Positions 23,072 to 33,722 of a stretch of 64,000 bases of DNA are shown here, one piece after another (the stretch's first letter is position 1; every line of letters begins with the position of its first letter). The notes below the pieces were generated by a model. That model saw nothing but the letters and a program-made list of their open reading frames with translations, did not search any database and was not told where the DNA came from. The stretch comes from Ustulina deusta (lineage: Eukaryota > Ascomycota > Sordariomycetes > Xylariales > Xylariaceae), in NCBI GenBank assembly GCA_023159155.1, contig JAJNNX010000012.1:62001-126000 (forward strand), written 5' to 3'. The translations under genes and the position numbers were made by a program.

Positions 23072-25594
23072 ATGAAGATGCGTGGGATTTGGTTTTTGAC
23101 TTTGCTCGGTTTCGGCCTAGCGGGTGCGGAGGACGGCCTGAACGCCTGGCTGCGATACGCCCGGCTGCCGGAAAACATGATTCGCCAGGCTGGGATTCCA
23201 TCCAGCATAGTATCTCTCAACAGCACGGAGACGAGTCCCGTCTACGTTGCCGGCCGGGAACTTCAAAAGGGCATCAAAGCGATCCTAGGCAGAGATCTCG
23301 ATGTCGGCCACAAGAGTACCAAGGGCCGAGCGATCGTCGTCGGGACAGTTGACGCCTTCGCGGCAACGGGTGGGAAGACCGAGGCCCCGACGCTGGAGGA
23401 AGATGGCTTTTGGCTCGACACCAAAGGCAGGACGGTTCAGATCCTGGGACGCAATGAGCGCGGCGCGCTGTACGGCGCCTTCGAATACCTCTCGATGCTT
23501 GCGCAGGGCAACTTCACCAAGGTCGCCTACGCCACGAATCCCAGCGCTTCCATCCGCTGGGTCAACCAATGGGACAACATGGACGGCACCATCGAGCGCG
23601 GCTACGCGGGGTTGTCGATTTTCTTCCAGGACAACACGACGGTCGCGAACACGACGCGAGCGGCCGAGTACGCGCGGCTCCTGGCCTCGATCCGCGTCAA
23701 CGGCATCGTCGTGAACAACGTCAACGCGAACCCGGTCCTCCTGAGCGACGAGAACATGGCCGGGCTGGGCCAGATCGCGGACGCCATGCGGCCGTGGGGC
23801 GTGCGAGTAGGCATCTCGTTGAACTTTGCCTCGCCGCAGACCTTGGGCGGGCTGCCGACCTTCGACCCTCTCGACGACTCCGTGATCGCGTGGTGGCGCG
23901 ACCAGACGGACAAGCTGTACCAGCACGTCCCCGACATGGCGGGCTATCTCGTCAAGGCGAACAGCGAGGGCCAGCCCGGCCCTCTGACATACAACCGCAC
24001 GCTCGCCGAGGGCGCGAACCTCTTCGCGAAGGCCGTGGCTCCCCACGGCGGCATCGTCATGTTCCGCGCTTTCGTGTACGACAGCCAGAACCTCAGGGAG
24101 GCGAACTGGAAAGACGACCGCGCCAACGCGGCCGTGGATTTCTTCCGCGGGCTCGACGGCGAGTTCGACGCCAACGTCGTCGTCCAGGTGAAGTACGGCC
24201 CGATCGATTTCCAGGTCCGCGAGCCGGCCTCGCCGCTCTTCGCGCACCTGCGGCAGACGGCCGCGGCGATCGAGCTGCAGATCACGCAGGAGTATCTGGG
24301 ACAGCAGTGCCACCTGGTCTATCTCGCGCCTCTGTGGAAGACGATTTTGGACTTCGACCTGCGCGTGGACGGGGAGAAGTCCGTGGTGGGCGAGGACATC
24401 TTGTCGGGGAAACGGTTCAACAAGACGCTGTCGGGGTACGCTGCCGTCGTCAACGTCGGCCAGAACGCCACGTGGCTGGGCACGCATCTGGCCATGTCGA
24501 ATCTGTACGCGTATGGGCGGATAGCGTGGGACCCGAAGGTCGACGAGGTGGGGATTCTGCAAGACTGGACGCGTCTGACGTACGGGCTGAGCAGGGAGGT
24601 CGTCGAGGCCATCACGGAGATGTCGATGCAGTCGTGGCCGGCGTACGAGAACTACACGGGCAACTTGGGGGTCCAGACGCTGACGGACATCACGTACAAC
24701 CACTACGGCCCGAATCCGCAGTCGATGGACAATAACCCGTGGGGCCAGTGGACGCGAGCGGACGGCGACGGCATCGGCATGGACAGGACGGTGTGGAACG
24801 GGACGGGGTTCGCGGGCCAGTACCCAAGCGAAGTAGCAGCCGCATTCGAGCGCATAGAGACGACGCCGGACGACCTGCTGCTCTGGTTCCACCACGTGCC
24901 GTACACGCACGTGCTCAAGAGCGGAAAGACGGTGATCCAGCACTTCTACGACGCGCACTACGCGGGGGCGGCGACCGCCGCCTCGTTCCCGAAGAGATGG
25001 GCGAGCCTGAAGGGCCTGATCGACGAGCAGCGGTTCGAGGAGATGTTGTTCCGCCTCGAGTACCAAGCGGGACACGCCATCGTGTGGCGGGACTCGATCG
25101 CGCAGTTCTACCACAATCTCTCGGGCATCGCCGACGCGGGCGGCCGCGTGGGCCATCATCCCTGGCGGATCGAGGCCGAGGCCATGACGCTGCACCGCTA
25201 CCGGACGACGGCCGTGAATCCCTTCGAGGCCGCCTCGGGGCTGCAGATCGTCCAGACGACGGACAACTCGACGGCCGCGTCCGCGCAGACGAAGCTGGAC
25301 TTCCCGTCCGGCACGTACGATCTCACCGTCGCGTACTACGATTTATACGAGGGCGAGGCGAGGTACGAGCTGTTTCTCAACGACGAGAGTTTGGGGTCCT
25401 GGGTCGGCGACCTGGAGCATAAACTAGGGTATACCCTTACGCGCGGCATCGACGGACACTCGGCGACGCGCATGACTTTCAGGGACGTCCGCGTCAGGAA
25501 GGGCGATGTCGTGCGCATTGAGACGCTACCTAATGGTCGGGAGACGGCGCCGTTGGATTACATTGCTGTGCTACCGGCCGGGGTTGTCGATTGA
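23072..25594 (+). CDS. Alpha-glucuronidase, glycoside hydrolase family 67 (secreted)
   Basis: A single-exon gene of 840 residues, the usual length of fungal GH67. The enzyme removes (4-O-methyl-)glucuronic acid from the non-reducing end of xylo-oligosaccharides and so completes xylan breakdown outside the cell. A signal peptide covers about residues 1-19. The N-terminal domain (about 20-140) precedes the TIM-barrel catalytic domain (about 145-480), and a long C-terminal helical domain follows. The three carboxylates of the family are present: Glu299 in KANSEGQPGP as the acid, Asp379 in KYGPIDFQVREP, and Glu407 in ITQEYLGQ. The spacing between the last two (28) is the same as in the bacterial enzyme of known structure. 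About a dozen N-glycosylation sequons occur. The coding sequence is strikingly GC-rich, with C or G at most third positions, unlike the flanks. Two start codons (23072 and 23078) are equally possible. Confidence 0.96.
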   Translation: MKMRGIWFLTLLGFGLAGAEDGLNAWLRYARLPENMIRQAGIPSSIVSLNSTETSPVYVAGRELQKGIKAILGRDLDVGHKSTKGRAIVVGTVDAFAATGGKTEAPTLEEDGFWLDTKGRTVQILGRNERGALYGAFEYLSMLAQGNFTKVAYATNPSASIRWVNQWDNMDGTIERGYAGLSIFFQDNTTVANTTRAAEYARLLASIRVNGIVVNNVNANPVLLSDENMAGLGQIADAMRPWGVRVGISLNFASPQTLGGLPTFDPLDDSVIAWWRDQTDKLYQHVPDMAGYLVKANSEGQPGPLTYNRTLAEGANLFAKAVAPHGGIVMFRAFVYDSQNLREANWKDDRANAAVDFFRGLDGEFDANVVVQVKYGPIDFQVREPASPLFAHLRQTAAAIELQITQEYLGQQCHLVYLAPLWKTILDFDLRVDGEKSVVGEDILSGKRFNKTLSGYAAVVNVGQNATWLGTHLAMSNLYAYGRIAWDPKVDEVGILQDWTRLTYGLSREVVEAITEMSMQSWPAYENYTGNLGVQTLTDITYNHYGPNPQSMDNNPWGQWTRADGDGIGMDRTVWNGTGFAGQYPSEVAAAFERIETTPDDLLLWFHHVPYTHVLKSGKTVIQHFYDAHYAGAATAASFPKRWASLKGLIDEQRFEEMLFRLEYQAGHAIVWRDSIAQFYHNLSGIADAGGRVGHHPWRIEAEAMTLHRYRTTAVNPFEAASGLQIVQTTDNSTAASAQTKLDFPSGTYDLTVAYYDLYEGEARYELFLNDESLGSWVGDLEHKLGYTLTRGIDGHSATRMTFRDVRVRKGDVVRIETLPNGRETAPLDYIAVLPAGVVD

Positions 25595-26291
25595 TATATA
25601 TAGATCTTCCTGTTAGGTGCAATATAGCCCAAAACATGAGTCCAAATAGGCTCTAGTGCCGGGAGAGAGGAAATAATGTGGATGGAGAGACTGATGCAAG
25701 TAAAATTTTCTTTAATGCCTACCGTAGCCTTCTTTTAGTAGTGTGTGCCGAGTAGGTGATATTGGCCTTGTCTCGAACTCTTCACAGGAGGGCACACTTT
25801 GGACTCGATGGCAGTAAATAACAAATCATTCTTCGTTTAGCGCCCTACCAAATTGGTACACGGTATGATGGAACAAAGGGTCAAGTGGGGGAAGAACTGT
25901 TATTATCTACTACGCATGCTCATCATCTATCGACCAGTGGGCGAGCGAAATCGCCAGACCTATCTATCCCATCTATGCATGCCGGGCTGCTTAACACAAC
26001 CAATGCAGCTCCAAAACGTCCCGGTGCCAGCATCATGAAAAACAAGCAATGTGGTTATATGCAAGCAAAGTATTCTTCAGGTCGTTACCCATGACTATGC
26101 ATTTCCACAAACTGTCGACGAGCTTGTAGCAATTCTATTTAGAGATGCTCTTCGAATCCCTCTGCCTCTGAATGCGCCGTGTCGATAGAGAACACGAAGT
26201 GGCAAGGGCCGCGCGCCTAACACATGATAGGGATATTTGTCTAACATAGATAGTAAAGGTCAGGATGCAACGATTCTCCAGGTTCCGCAAG
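25595..26291. other. Intergenic between convergent genes
   Basis: 3' flanks of the alpha-glucuronidase and of the methyltransferase, which converge here. No gene recognised. Confidence 0.5.
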
Positions 26292-29200
26292 TTACTCAAC
26301 CCGAAGGAAATTATCAATTTTGAGGTCCCGTCGACATTTCTTGGCAACGAGCTCAACAGACACTGGTTGAAATCGTTTGCGATGCACCTCGTTGCCAAAT
26401 GGCTCGGCAGGTTCACTAGTAGCCGGGGTAAATGCGCCTAATGAGGATGGTGTCGACATCGTCAGGATCTCTTCGGAGCTGTCCGTGGATTTCACATTCA
26501 CGTCCTCATCCGATAGGGTTCCTAACCAGGCTTCTCTGATTCCCAAGCCTAAAACCAGCGGGAGCTGTCTCGTCACGCTATTACCAATAATCTTGTATTG
26601 ATTTGCACGGTTACCAACAATTACTTCATGGTCTGGAAAACCTTGGGCGCGGCGGGCTTCCAAAATCGTTATCGGCCGGTTTTGCTCCCAATGATTGACT
26701 TGGCCAATTCGCGCGTCGGTGGGCAGGCATTTAGTAGGTATAGTACCAACAAGCCCGTTTGGGTCAACTCTTCCCCATCCTATGGAACTGTGCTGAGCTC
26801 TTTCCTTGCTATCGTTTGGAAACAGGAGGCGTTCCGTTTCCGTTATAACGGGTGGCACACCTGGAGCTCCCCGCCACGCTTTCATAAAATTCATCCCGTA
26901 AGGATGTGTCGGTATTTTTTGGAGTTGCTTTCGCAAAGTTGGAGTATAGCCCATTGAAAGTCGATGATCGGGATATCCAACGCAATAGTCCACCTTAGCA
27001 TCCTGAATATCTGGTAGGTCACCGACAGCTTCTCTCATAGAGACGAACTTGAACGGAGTGGGGACTATTTTTCGACTGTCAAAGGGCCGACCACAGGACA
27101 TTTCACCAAGCCTCTGGAGGCGGGTGTTTGGGGGATGAGAATGCGACGCTTCCGGAGCCTTCGGTGTGGGAAGGCCCGGGGCTGTAAAAACCAGAAATAC
27201 TCTGGTCCGTTTTTGTGCAGACCCGAACGACCATGCATCCAGAAATAGGACCTGCACTTGGTAGCCTAATCCAATCAGGGCACATACAAGCTGGGAAAAA
27301 ACACAGGAATCTCGAAAACCTTTGCTATTGACCATCCTCGGAACATTCTCCAGTATACCATAGAGTGGACGGTAGAGTTCAACGAAAGACGCAAACGAGG
27401 CAACAAGGGATTGATCTATCCGAAGTCCGAAGTTAGTTATTGTCTTAGACATATAGACTGAGGGTAATTTTTAGGGTTGGAACAAAAGGAAGCACCAATC
27501 CCGCAATGGGAGGGAGACACAAAATACTCAAGAATACGCACTCTTTCGCTGATGCTTTGTTGTCTTGTCGGCCGTGAGTGGGGAGAATCCGGGACATGGA
27601 GACCCAGCAGATATAAATTCCACATCTCCAGGCGTGGGTACCTTTCGGTCACCATCCAAGGCATGAGCGAGCAAGTCATCAATAGAGCCCAGAAAGGGTG
27701 TGCAACGCCCAGGGTTAGCGTTCGCCATGTACGTGTGGATGGCTCCCTCCCATAGGTCGTTAGTCCATCGCATCTCAACAGCACCCCCTTCCTCAATTCC
27801 TCGACCAAAATTGCCACCTCCACAAAAGAGATCCAGACCTCGAAGCTTTGGTGTCTTGTCGTGAATAGGATTAAAGCCTTGGCGAAACAATTCTAAATGT
27901 GTGCTCCCCAAGGGGCAGTACTCAATAATACCTTCCACCTCCATCTCTTGATGTGTAATAAAGAATGCATCTCCGGTCCCGTTGCGGTTATAAGGCGGCG
28001 GCACTTCTTCATCCACGTGAAATACCCTCACAATACAGGGCCGACGAATCTTCTCAGTGGCCATTTCAACCAGATGCTGCGAATAGACGAGTTCGTTTGG
28101 AGGGGCTGAACGGGCGGTCTTATCGACATCCCTTCTCTGCCATAGGCGTCGCATTCGAACACACTGCGATTTTCCTTCCTCGGGAAAGCCTTCTATGATG
28201 AATGTCTCCAGGTGCATGCTTTTCGTCTCTACTAACACGGTATCCCCAACCCGGTATTGATTTGAGGGGTCTGGCCCCTGTGAAAATACAGTCTCATCAC
28301 CACAGATAAAGTGTTCCTTACGGAGTGAGGCCCACCGACAATCGCTTGCAACGTAAGTCTGGCGCACAAAAAACTCTGCAGAGGTTGAAGGACTACCGAA
28401 CCAGTCGACTTCATGAGTGGACAGAACTTCGTGTCCCTGGACCTTCGCTGTAGGATCGTGAGCGTGACACGTGCAATTATCCGAGAGGAACAGCTCATTC
28501 GTCCATGGATATTTCATCACTGAGCAAGGGGTGTCAATTGGTTGATATAACCATAACACATCGAAAGATCGTTTGCCATAGGATCTTACGTGGACTTTTT
28601 GGACAAGGCCGAACCAATGATACTCTCCACCATAATGCCTTGATGATTCACGCTTCCATCTTGTATTTGTAGTGGCATTATTGTCGGGGAGCGTAGAGAT
28701 GACGTCGCCCGGTTCAATGCTTTCGATCAAGGCCGTTTGATCTCTAAAACTGTGCACTACACTGCGAGAGCGACCTGATTGGGTGAACATGGATTGGGAC
28801 TGTCTAATGAACTCGATCTTCCTAGCCTCAACAGGCATGCAAGCCTCCTTCGGTTCCAGTAGCTCGCCAAAGACCATGTGAGAGAATAGGTCATAAACGT
28901 AAGGGGTGACGATTGTTTTTGGTGCAGCGCCTTCCCTGCAAGCCCTGGCGGGGTTTCTCAGGAGATGCTGGGCTTTGCCCCGAGTAGAGGGAAGATAGGA
29001 GTCCAAGTTCGGTTGGTAGTAATCAAGAGTTTTCACCTGTCTCCAGATATGATGCCAGGATATGATTTCCGGGTCGAGGCCCTTCGCTTCCTCCAAGATA
29101 TAATCAATGTTCGCGATAAGGGCCCCTCGGAAGTCTATGTTGCGATTGGCGGCGAGCCACTTTGCGAACACCGTCGAAGATCGATGTGTGCGCATCATCC

Positions 29201-29816
29201 AGATGCTGAATCGGGACTTGAAATCATCAAGGACGGCGTGTCGGCCTTGATCTCGGAAATTCTCACAGAAGTCAATAACATGTTTGGCAAGGTCCGCGAT
29301 CCACAGGAATGATAGATGGAATCTTTGATACTCGGGCGCAGGCGACCGCAATGTATAGTAAATCTTCCTGCCTAAGCTCTCATTGAGCTTGGAGAGGATC
29401 CAAATCTGGTCACCGACAGTATGAGTAGATTCGCCATAATTACCTACCGGTAGCCTGTGAAATGGGACTTTGCGGAGGTAGAACTTGTTGTCCTCGTGTT
29501 GTAGAATGCCGTCAAAATACATGCATGCAACGACTGGGGATACGAGATGCTGAAGTGGCCGGAGCTCGTTCGGGAAATTACTATTATCAACATATATCGA
29601 AAAATAGGTCAAGTCGAAATAGTACTCGGTCTGGCTGTGAGTTCCCAGGGATTCAAGAAGGATAGCAACCGCATGCCGCTCACTCTCCTCGGGAGCAGGG
29701 GAGACGAACCCCTCGAAATGAGAGGCCGGTTGCGTCAAGGTTGAAAATGGCAATGCAACAACCACATTCCCCCGTTTGGACTCGAGCGTAGACGAGGCGG
29801 GTGACGGGGCCTCCAT
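26292..29816 (-). CDS. dim-2: DIM-2-like DNA (cytosine-5) methyltransferase
   Basis: Two exons, 29816-27542 and 27415-26292. The 126-bp intron (GTGCGT start, AACTAACTT branch, GATAG end) restores the family's KNQSLVASFASF across the junction and gives 1132 residues. Visible in order: a conserved N-terminal region with YFDGIL, VGNYG and FLWIADLAKHV (about 100-170); two BAH-like domains (about 365-620; EYHWFGLVQKVH, WFGSPSTSAEFFVRQ); methyltransferase motif I DLFCGGGNFGRG (about 662-673); motif IV SAGSPCPGFS with catalytic Cys about 741; motif VI ENV (about 781-783); C-terminal target-recognition region and motifs IX-X (GNSVTRQL). The combination BAH-BAH plus PCPGFS is that of DIM-2, which methylates all cytosines in RIP-mutated heterochromatin in Neurospora. 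The frame is open upstream to a TGA near 29903 and a CGGCAG acceptor lies there, so an extra 5' exon encoding the usual disordered N-terminus is possible. No lesion is seen. Confidence 0.93.
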
Positions 29817-30275
29817 CTCGGCTACAATGAAGAATGGGTTGCCAGGGCGAGTTCCTCTTCCAACGAAAGGTACGAGCTGCCGCCACCAAGGTATTCATTC
29901 ATTCGGCCATCCCCGGCGCGAGATACGCCGGCAAAGTACCTGCGGCACGCGGTGGCTAGAGTGGAGGTGAGATGTATGTCGTTTGTCTGCGTCTGCGTTC
30001 CAGAGCGATAGGTAGTATTGCTGGAACTTAGGAATGATGTGAGCCCTCTTGAGGTGTCTGGAGGCATTGGCCAATGAAAGGGCGTCAGTTTCGCGTCAGT
30101 GGAGAAGTGGCTACAGGGACCTTCACCATACCTTCCCCGATATAGCAAGTGCCTAGGCATGAAGCAGTTGCCGATCTCGGCAGAGGTAATGGCGTACTCC
30201 GTACCTTCCCACAGCAGCTTCAAGAGGTACCATAATTACCCAGGTAGGTACATAGTATCGAGATAAGTGCTGTAG

Positions 30276-30441
30276 CGGAGGTTTTTAGTGGGTCACAACA
30301 ATTGGGAGCGAGGTAATACAATGATAGTCTAGGATTCCAATTGTAGTATCATTGCACCATCATTGTATGTGGTCGGAGGTTTTCTGCATTACGAAGTATG
30401 TTTGGATGGGCCTCGATATATAATATCGCAGAAAACCTCCG
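30276..30441. repeat. Nested inverted repeats, possible small TIR element
   Basis: CGGAGGTTTTCTGC at 30374-30387 is perfectly inverted at 30428-30441 (14 bases each, 40-base spacer). CGGAGGTTTTT at 30276 repeats the left arm further out. Between them CAATGATA (30319-30326) is inverted as TATCATTG (30347-30354). The whole 165 bp is thus a set of stacked hairpins. This fits a small hairpin-type element or the remains of one. Confidence 0.55.
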
Positions 30442-31026
30442 GCCTCCCTTTCATGCCTGCCCCGGAACTTATGTAGGTTGCAGCGTATGCTGAGGTATTT
30501 TGGTGATATTTTCTTCATTAGTTAACTATATACAATATATTTAGATCTTTTAAAGCTTTTTACAAAGACTAAAAATTTTAAGCTTATATTTCAACAATTC
30601 GAGACAATACCAAAACCAGAACAAAATTACACACTTCGCAAGATATCTATACAAACCAGCTATTCTAGTTTCAAACAATCCAGCCTATATTAGCATATAT
30701 GTACGTCTTGCATTTCTTTACCAATTGTTGAGGTTGGTAGGTCAATTGATGGCAGGATCCATTTTCGCTCGAAACTTTTCGTCCGAGCTTCATGGACCAA
30801 GGGTGCACAACTTACACTCGTGTAATGTCAGATGAAAAGATAAGCTCAACACGCAAGACTGAAATTTTAGTTCCAGAAGCTTCCATACTAATTCTTTAAC
30901 GTTTGTGTGCAAAGTAACTCTGGCGGCGCAGGCATGTCTGCTGACTGATAATCTGGGCCCTTGCCGCCGTACCAGTTAGGTCCCAGGAACGAAAAGGAGG
31001 ATCCGTACGCACAACTGCTCAGTTAA

Positions 31027-31047
31027 GGGGGGGGGAGGGGGGGGGGA
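31027..31047. repeat. Poly-G tract
   Basis: About twenty G interrupted by a single A, followed by AATG. A G-tract of this length can form a G-quadruplex and is a common assembly-error site. Confidence 0.85.
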
Positions 31048-32292
31048 ATGTAATATGCTAGCTCAAGACTAAAAACCGACGCTTCACTCATGTATTTAGA
31101 CAGGCCAGACTCTGGTCCTTGAACTTTTGTGACTACACGACAGCCTTGGCATCTGTGACCCTCGGTTCAACGCTTTCGTTGGCCGTCGCCTTTAGGGGGC
31201 GGAATAGAAAAGGGGCATAACCGTGACGGACTGTCCGGTCGACTCATTCACCAGAACAAGGCACGCGATGGCTCGACTTCGGTGCATTTCCAGGCTCCGT
31301 CCCGAAGGCGATAGTCGTCCGTTTTGTACACGATATCGGGAACGTGAGGGACGCATCGCGGACCACAGTTAGCGCGACTTGGTGTTGTAATTTGTGCCGC
31401 GACACGCGTGGGTCGGCTGTGCCACTTTGCCCTACTTCACAAATGTTGCGACTGTATTACTGTAGGCTCCATCAGCAGCTGGGAATGACTGGTCATAGTT
31501 AGGGAAGAGTTTCTGTAGACTCAGTGAAAGTTGTGGCTCAGAGCTCTACTGTAGGCAGAGGCTGATCCGAGAGGTGACAGAATGGAGGCTCTCTTTTTAC
31601 ACGAGTAAAATGTGCGAAAGATGTCGTCCAGCAGGGCAACCGTGTCTGGCTATGATTGGGCCTTTTTGACTGCAATGGCACCCAAGAATGGCTGGTCATC
31701 TCACTTGCATACAATGAGCCGCATAATCGATGTATACAAGGATACCTGGAGCAGTGTCGGACGGTGACCAGGCCTGAGTCGGCGTAAACGTATCACTTCG
31801 TACTTCTGACGAATAAACATAGCCGTAACGACTTTCTGGTTTGAATTCCAGTTGTGCCTTGGGCCCTCGGGGCTCAACAGACTCGTGCGGTTAATCCCGT
31901 CCTCCGATTCCTCCTAACTGACACACGTGTGCGTCTCATCTTTCCCCCTGGGAAGAACCTCGCGCCTCGAAGCGGCAGCCACCCTGGCGTGGCAAATGCT
32001 GACAACCATTGTACATACTTATGTATATAGGTTCTCATGGGCACAGTGGCTTAGACAGATACCCAATCACACAGGTGTGACATTGCTCCTCTATGAGCTC
32101 CACATCCGGAGGCAGCACTGCCCCAATTCTCTCCTGCCTTGACGTTCGCGGGCACTGGACTGCTTGCCTATTTTTGCAACGGTATGAAAAGAGCACTAGT
32201 CAGCCTGGCCTTCCTTTGCTTTTTGTTCCCATCTGCCTTCACGAGAGGAAGACGTACACGCTGTTGAGTTCAACCTACGAAAGTCGAAACTC

Positions 32293-33193
32293 ATGGATCC
32301 CTTCAGCATCACGGTTGGTGCTCTTGGCATCACCGAATTCGCTGTATCCAGCATAGTGAAGCTTCATACCTTCATTAACGGACTCGCCGAAGCGAAAGAC
32401 GTGGTGCAAGATATTGCTTCGACACTCGATTGCATAGAGCGTCCGCTAGCTTCCCTTGAAGAACTCAGCATCTCCGATGGAGCGATGAAGCATCTGAAGA
32501 AGACCGGCGTCGTCGAAGCTGTCAATAAATGTGGCGAGGCATGCGCTAAATTTAACAAGTATCTCGAGAAGTGGACGAAGCATTCTAGCGGAACAAAACT
32601 TTCGCTTCGGGATCGTTTATCGGTCGGCATATGGAATAGAGAAAAGATCCGTACATTTAGGATGCAGATTCAATCTTGCCAGGCTAACGTTCAGTTTGCT
32701 ATCGCGAGCACCCAGCTGTAGGCGAGTTCTTGTGCATAACGCTGATAGTACATACTAAGAATCTGGAAGGATCGACCAGCATCGCTCTAGGACTGATCGC
32801 AAGGAGTTGGAAGAGCAATTATTAGCCCTTCAGATAAAAATCGAGGAGCATCTCGTTCTCATAAATGAGCAGTATGTCGAAGCGCAGAGGTGCAAGGAAG
32901 AGCTTCAGGAGGTCTCAGAGAATGAAGAAGACGATTGTGCTCAGCGGACTCTAGCCATTAGAGAGGTAGAGGAGCAGTCACGCTTACTGGAGGACGACCA
33001 AGTCTCCAGCGGAGTTATTCTCTCTCAAGTACAGTCAGAGCGGACAGGACAGAAGATTGGCAAAGTGATAACATCCGAGAATTCTAAGGCTTGGGTTGGA
33101 ATGCCAGCGAGTGTTGTTGGGCGAATGAACCAGCAAATCGGAAACGTGACAACGACGGAGGGATCCGTTGCGAGAGTAGGAATCTTCAACTGA
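32293..33193 (+). CDS. HeLo-like domain protein with two C-terminal HET-s-type amyloid motifs (putative cell-death effector)
   Basis: Exons 32293-32717 and 32770-33193; the 52-bp intron (GTAGGC...GGAAG) joins the two frames to give 282 residues. Residues 1-140 match the fungal N-terminal domain of STAND proteins (HeLo-like: start MDPFSITVGALGITEFAVSS, alpha-helical). A charged Glu/Gln-rich coiled coil follows (about 150-225). The C-terminus has two pseudo-repeats, IGKVITSENSKAWVG (238-252) and IGNVTTTEGSVARVG (265-279), 27 residues apart, then three residues to the stop. Position by position they fit the 15-residue beta-solenoid pattern of the HET-s prion domain (hydrophobic at 1 and 4, small at 10, aliphatic at 14, Gly at 15). 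The NACHT-ankyrin gene tail-to-tail with it carries a third matching motif at its N-terminus. In known pairs the receptor's motif seeds amyloid folding of the effector's repeats, which activates the HeLo-type domain to permeabilise the plasma membrane. Function here is inferred from architecture. The gene appears intact. Confidence 0.85.
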
Positions 33194-33722
33194 ATACCGG
33201 AAGAATTGTAAAAAGGACAGGATGTTAACCATAGGCTGTCAGGCTCTACACATCCGTGCACGTTCATGTAGCTCTCTTCGAATCATACTCAGCAAACAAT
33301 TAGAAGGTGTCTATTCAGCAGTGTTTGACGCCCATATTGTTTTCAAGTATATGTAGTAATTCATTTGCTCGTGCTGTCAGCTATCTGAATAGCATTGATT
33401 GATACAGGATTTTATTTGTATGCATGCGCTATTGTAATTTAGCTACAGCTGCTTGATGCAGGGGCAGAGCCAGTCTATCAACTTGCGCTCGTAGACCTCG
33501 CGAGATCAAAATCGAAGCCGGCATCTTTGCCTAGTCGGCTATCTAAGCTCCTTCTAAGGCGTCAATAACTAAGCTGAGCACATAGTCTGTACAAGTGCTA
33601 AACAAAAATTTATTGTCAGAAGAATGTGGTAATTTTTTGAAACAGCTATGGTCTGCTCCATCCACACCAACTCTATCAATTTTGCATCAGATCCTACTGC
33701 TGCCTTGCTCAGCCCTAACCAC
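33194..33722. other. Intergenic between the converging effector and receptor genes
   Basis: About 530 bp of 3' flank for both genes; no ORF of note. The minus-strand frame 33820-33569 has no motif, though it overlaps the last ankyrin coding region. Confidence 0.5.

Larger units (their letters stand above)
29817..32292. other. Intergenic, 2.5 kb, between DIM-2-like gene and effector gene
   Basis: No gene recognised. The first ~400 bases may contain a 5' exon of the methyltransferase. 30520-30700 is very AT-rich. The inverted repeats at 30276-30441 and a G-tract at 31027-31047 are listed separately. The last 100 bases before 32293 are an ordinary leader. Confidence 0.45.

Noticed and set aside
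23569..24735. 388-codon plus-strand frame overlapping the same gene
   Set aside because: Out-of-frame shadow with Arg/Gly/His-rich composition; the GH67 frame explains the sequence fully.
23285..25195. 636-codon open frame on the minus strand inside the alpha-glucuronidase gene
   Set aside because: It is the antisense shadow of a GC-rich gene; the translation is Arg/Val/His-rich low complexity with no motif.
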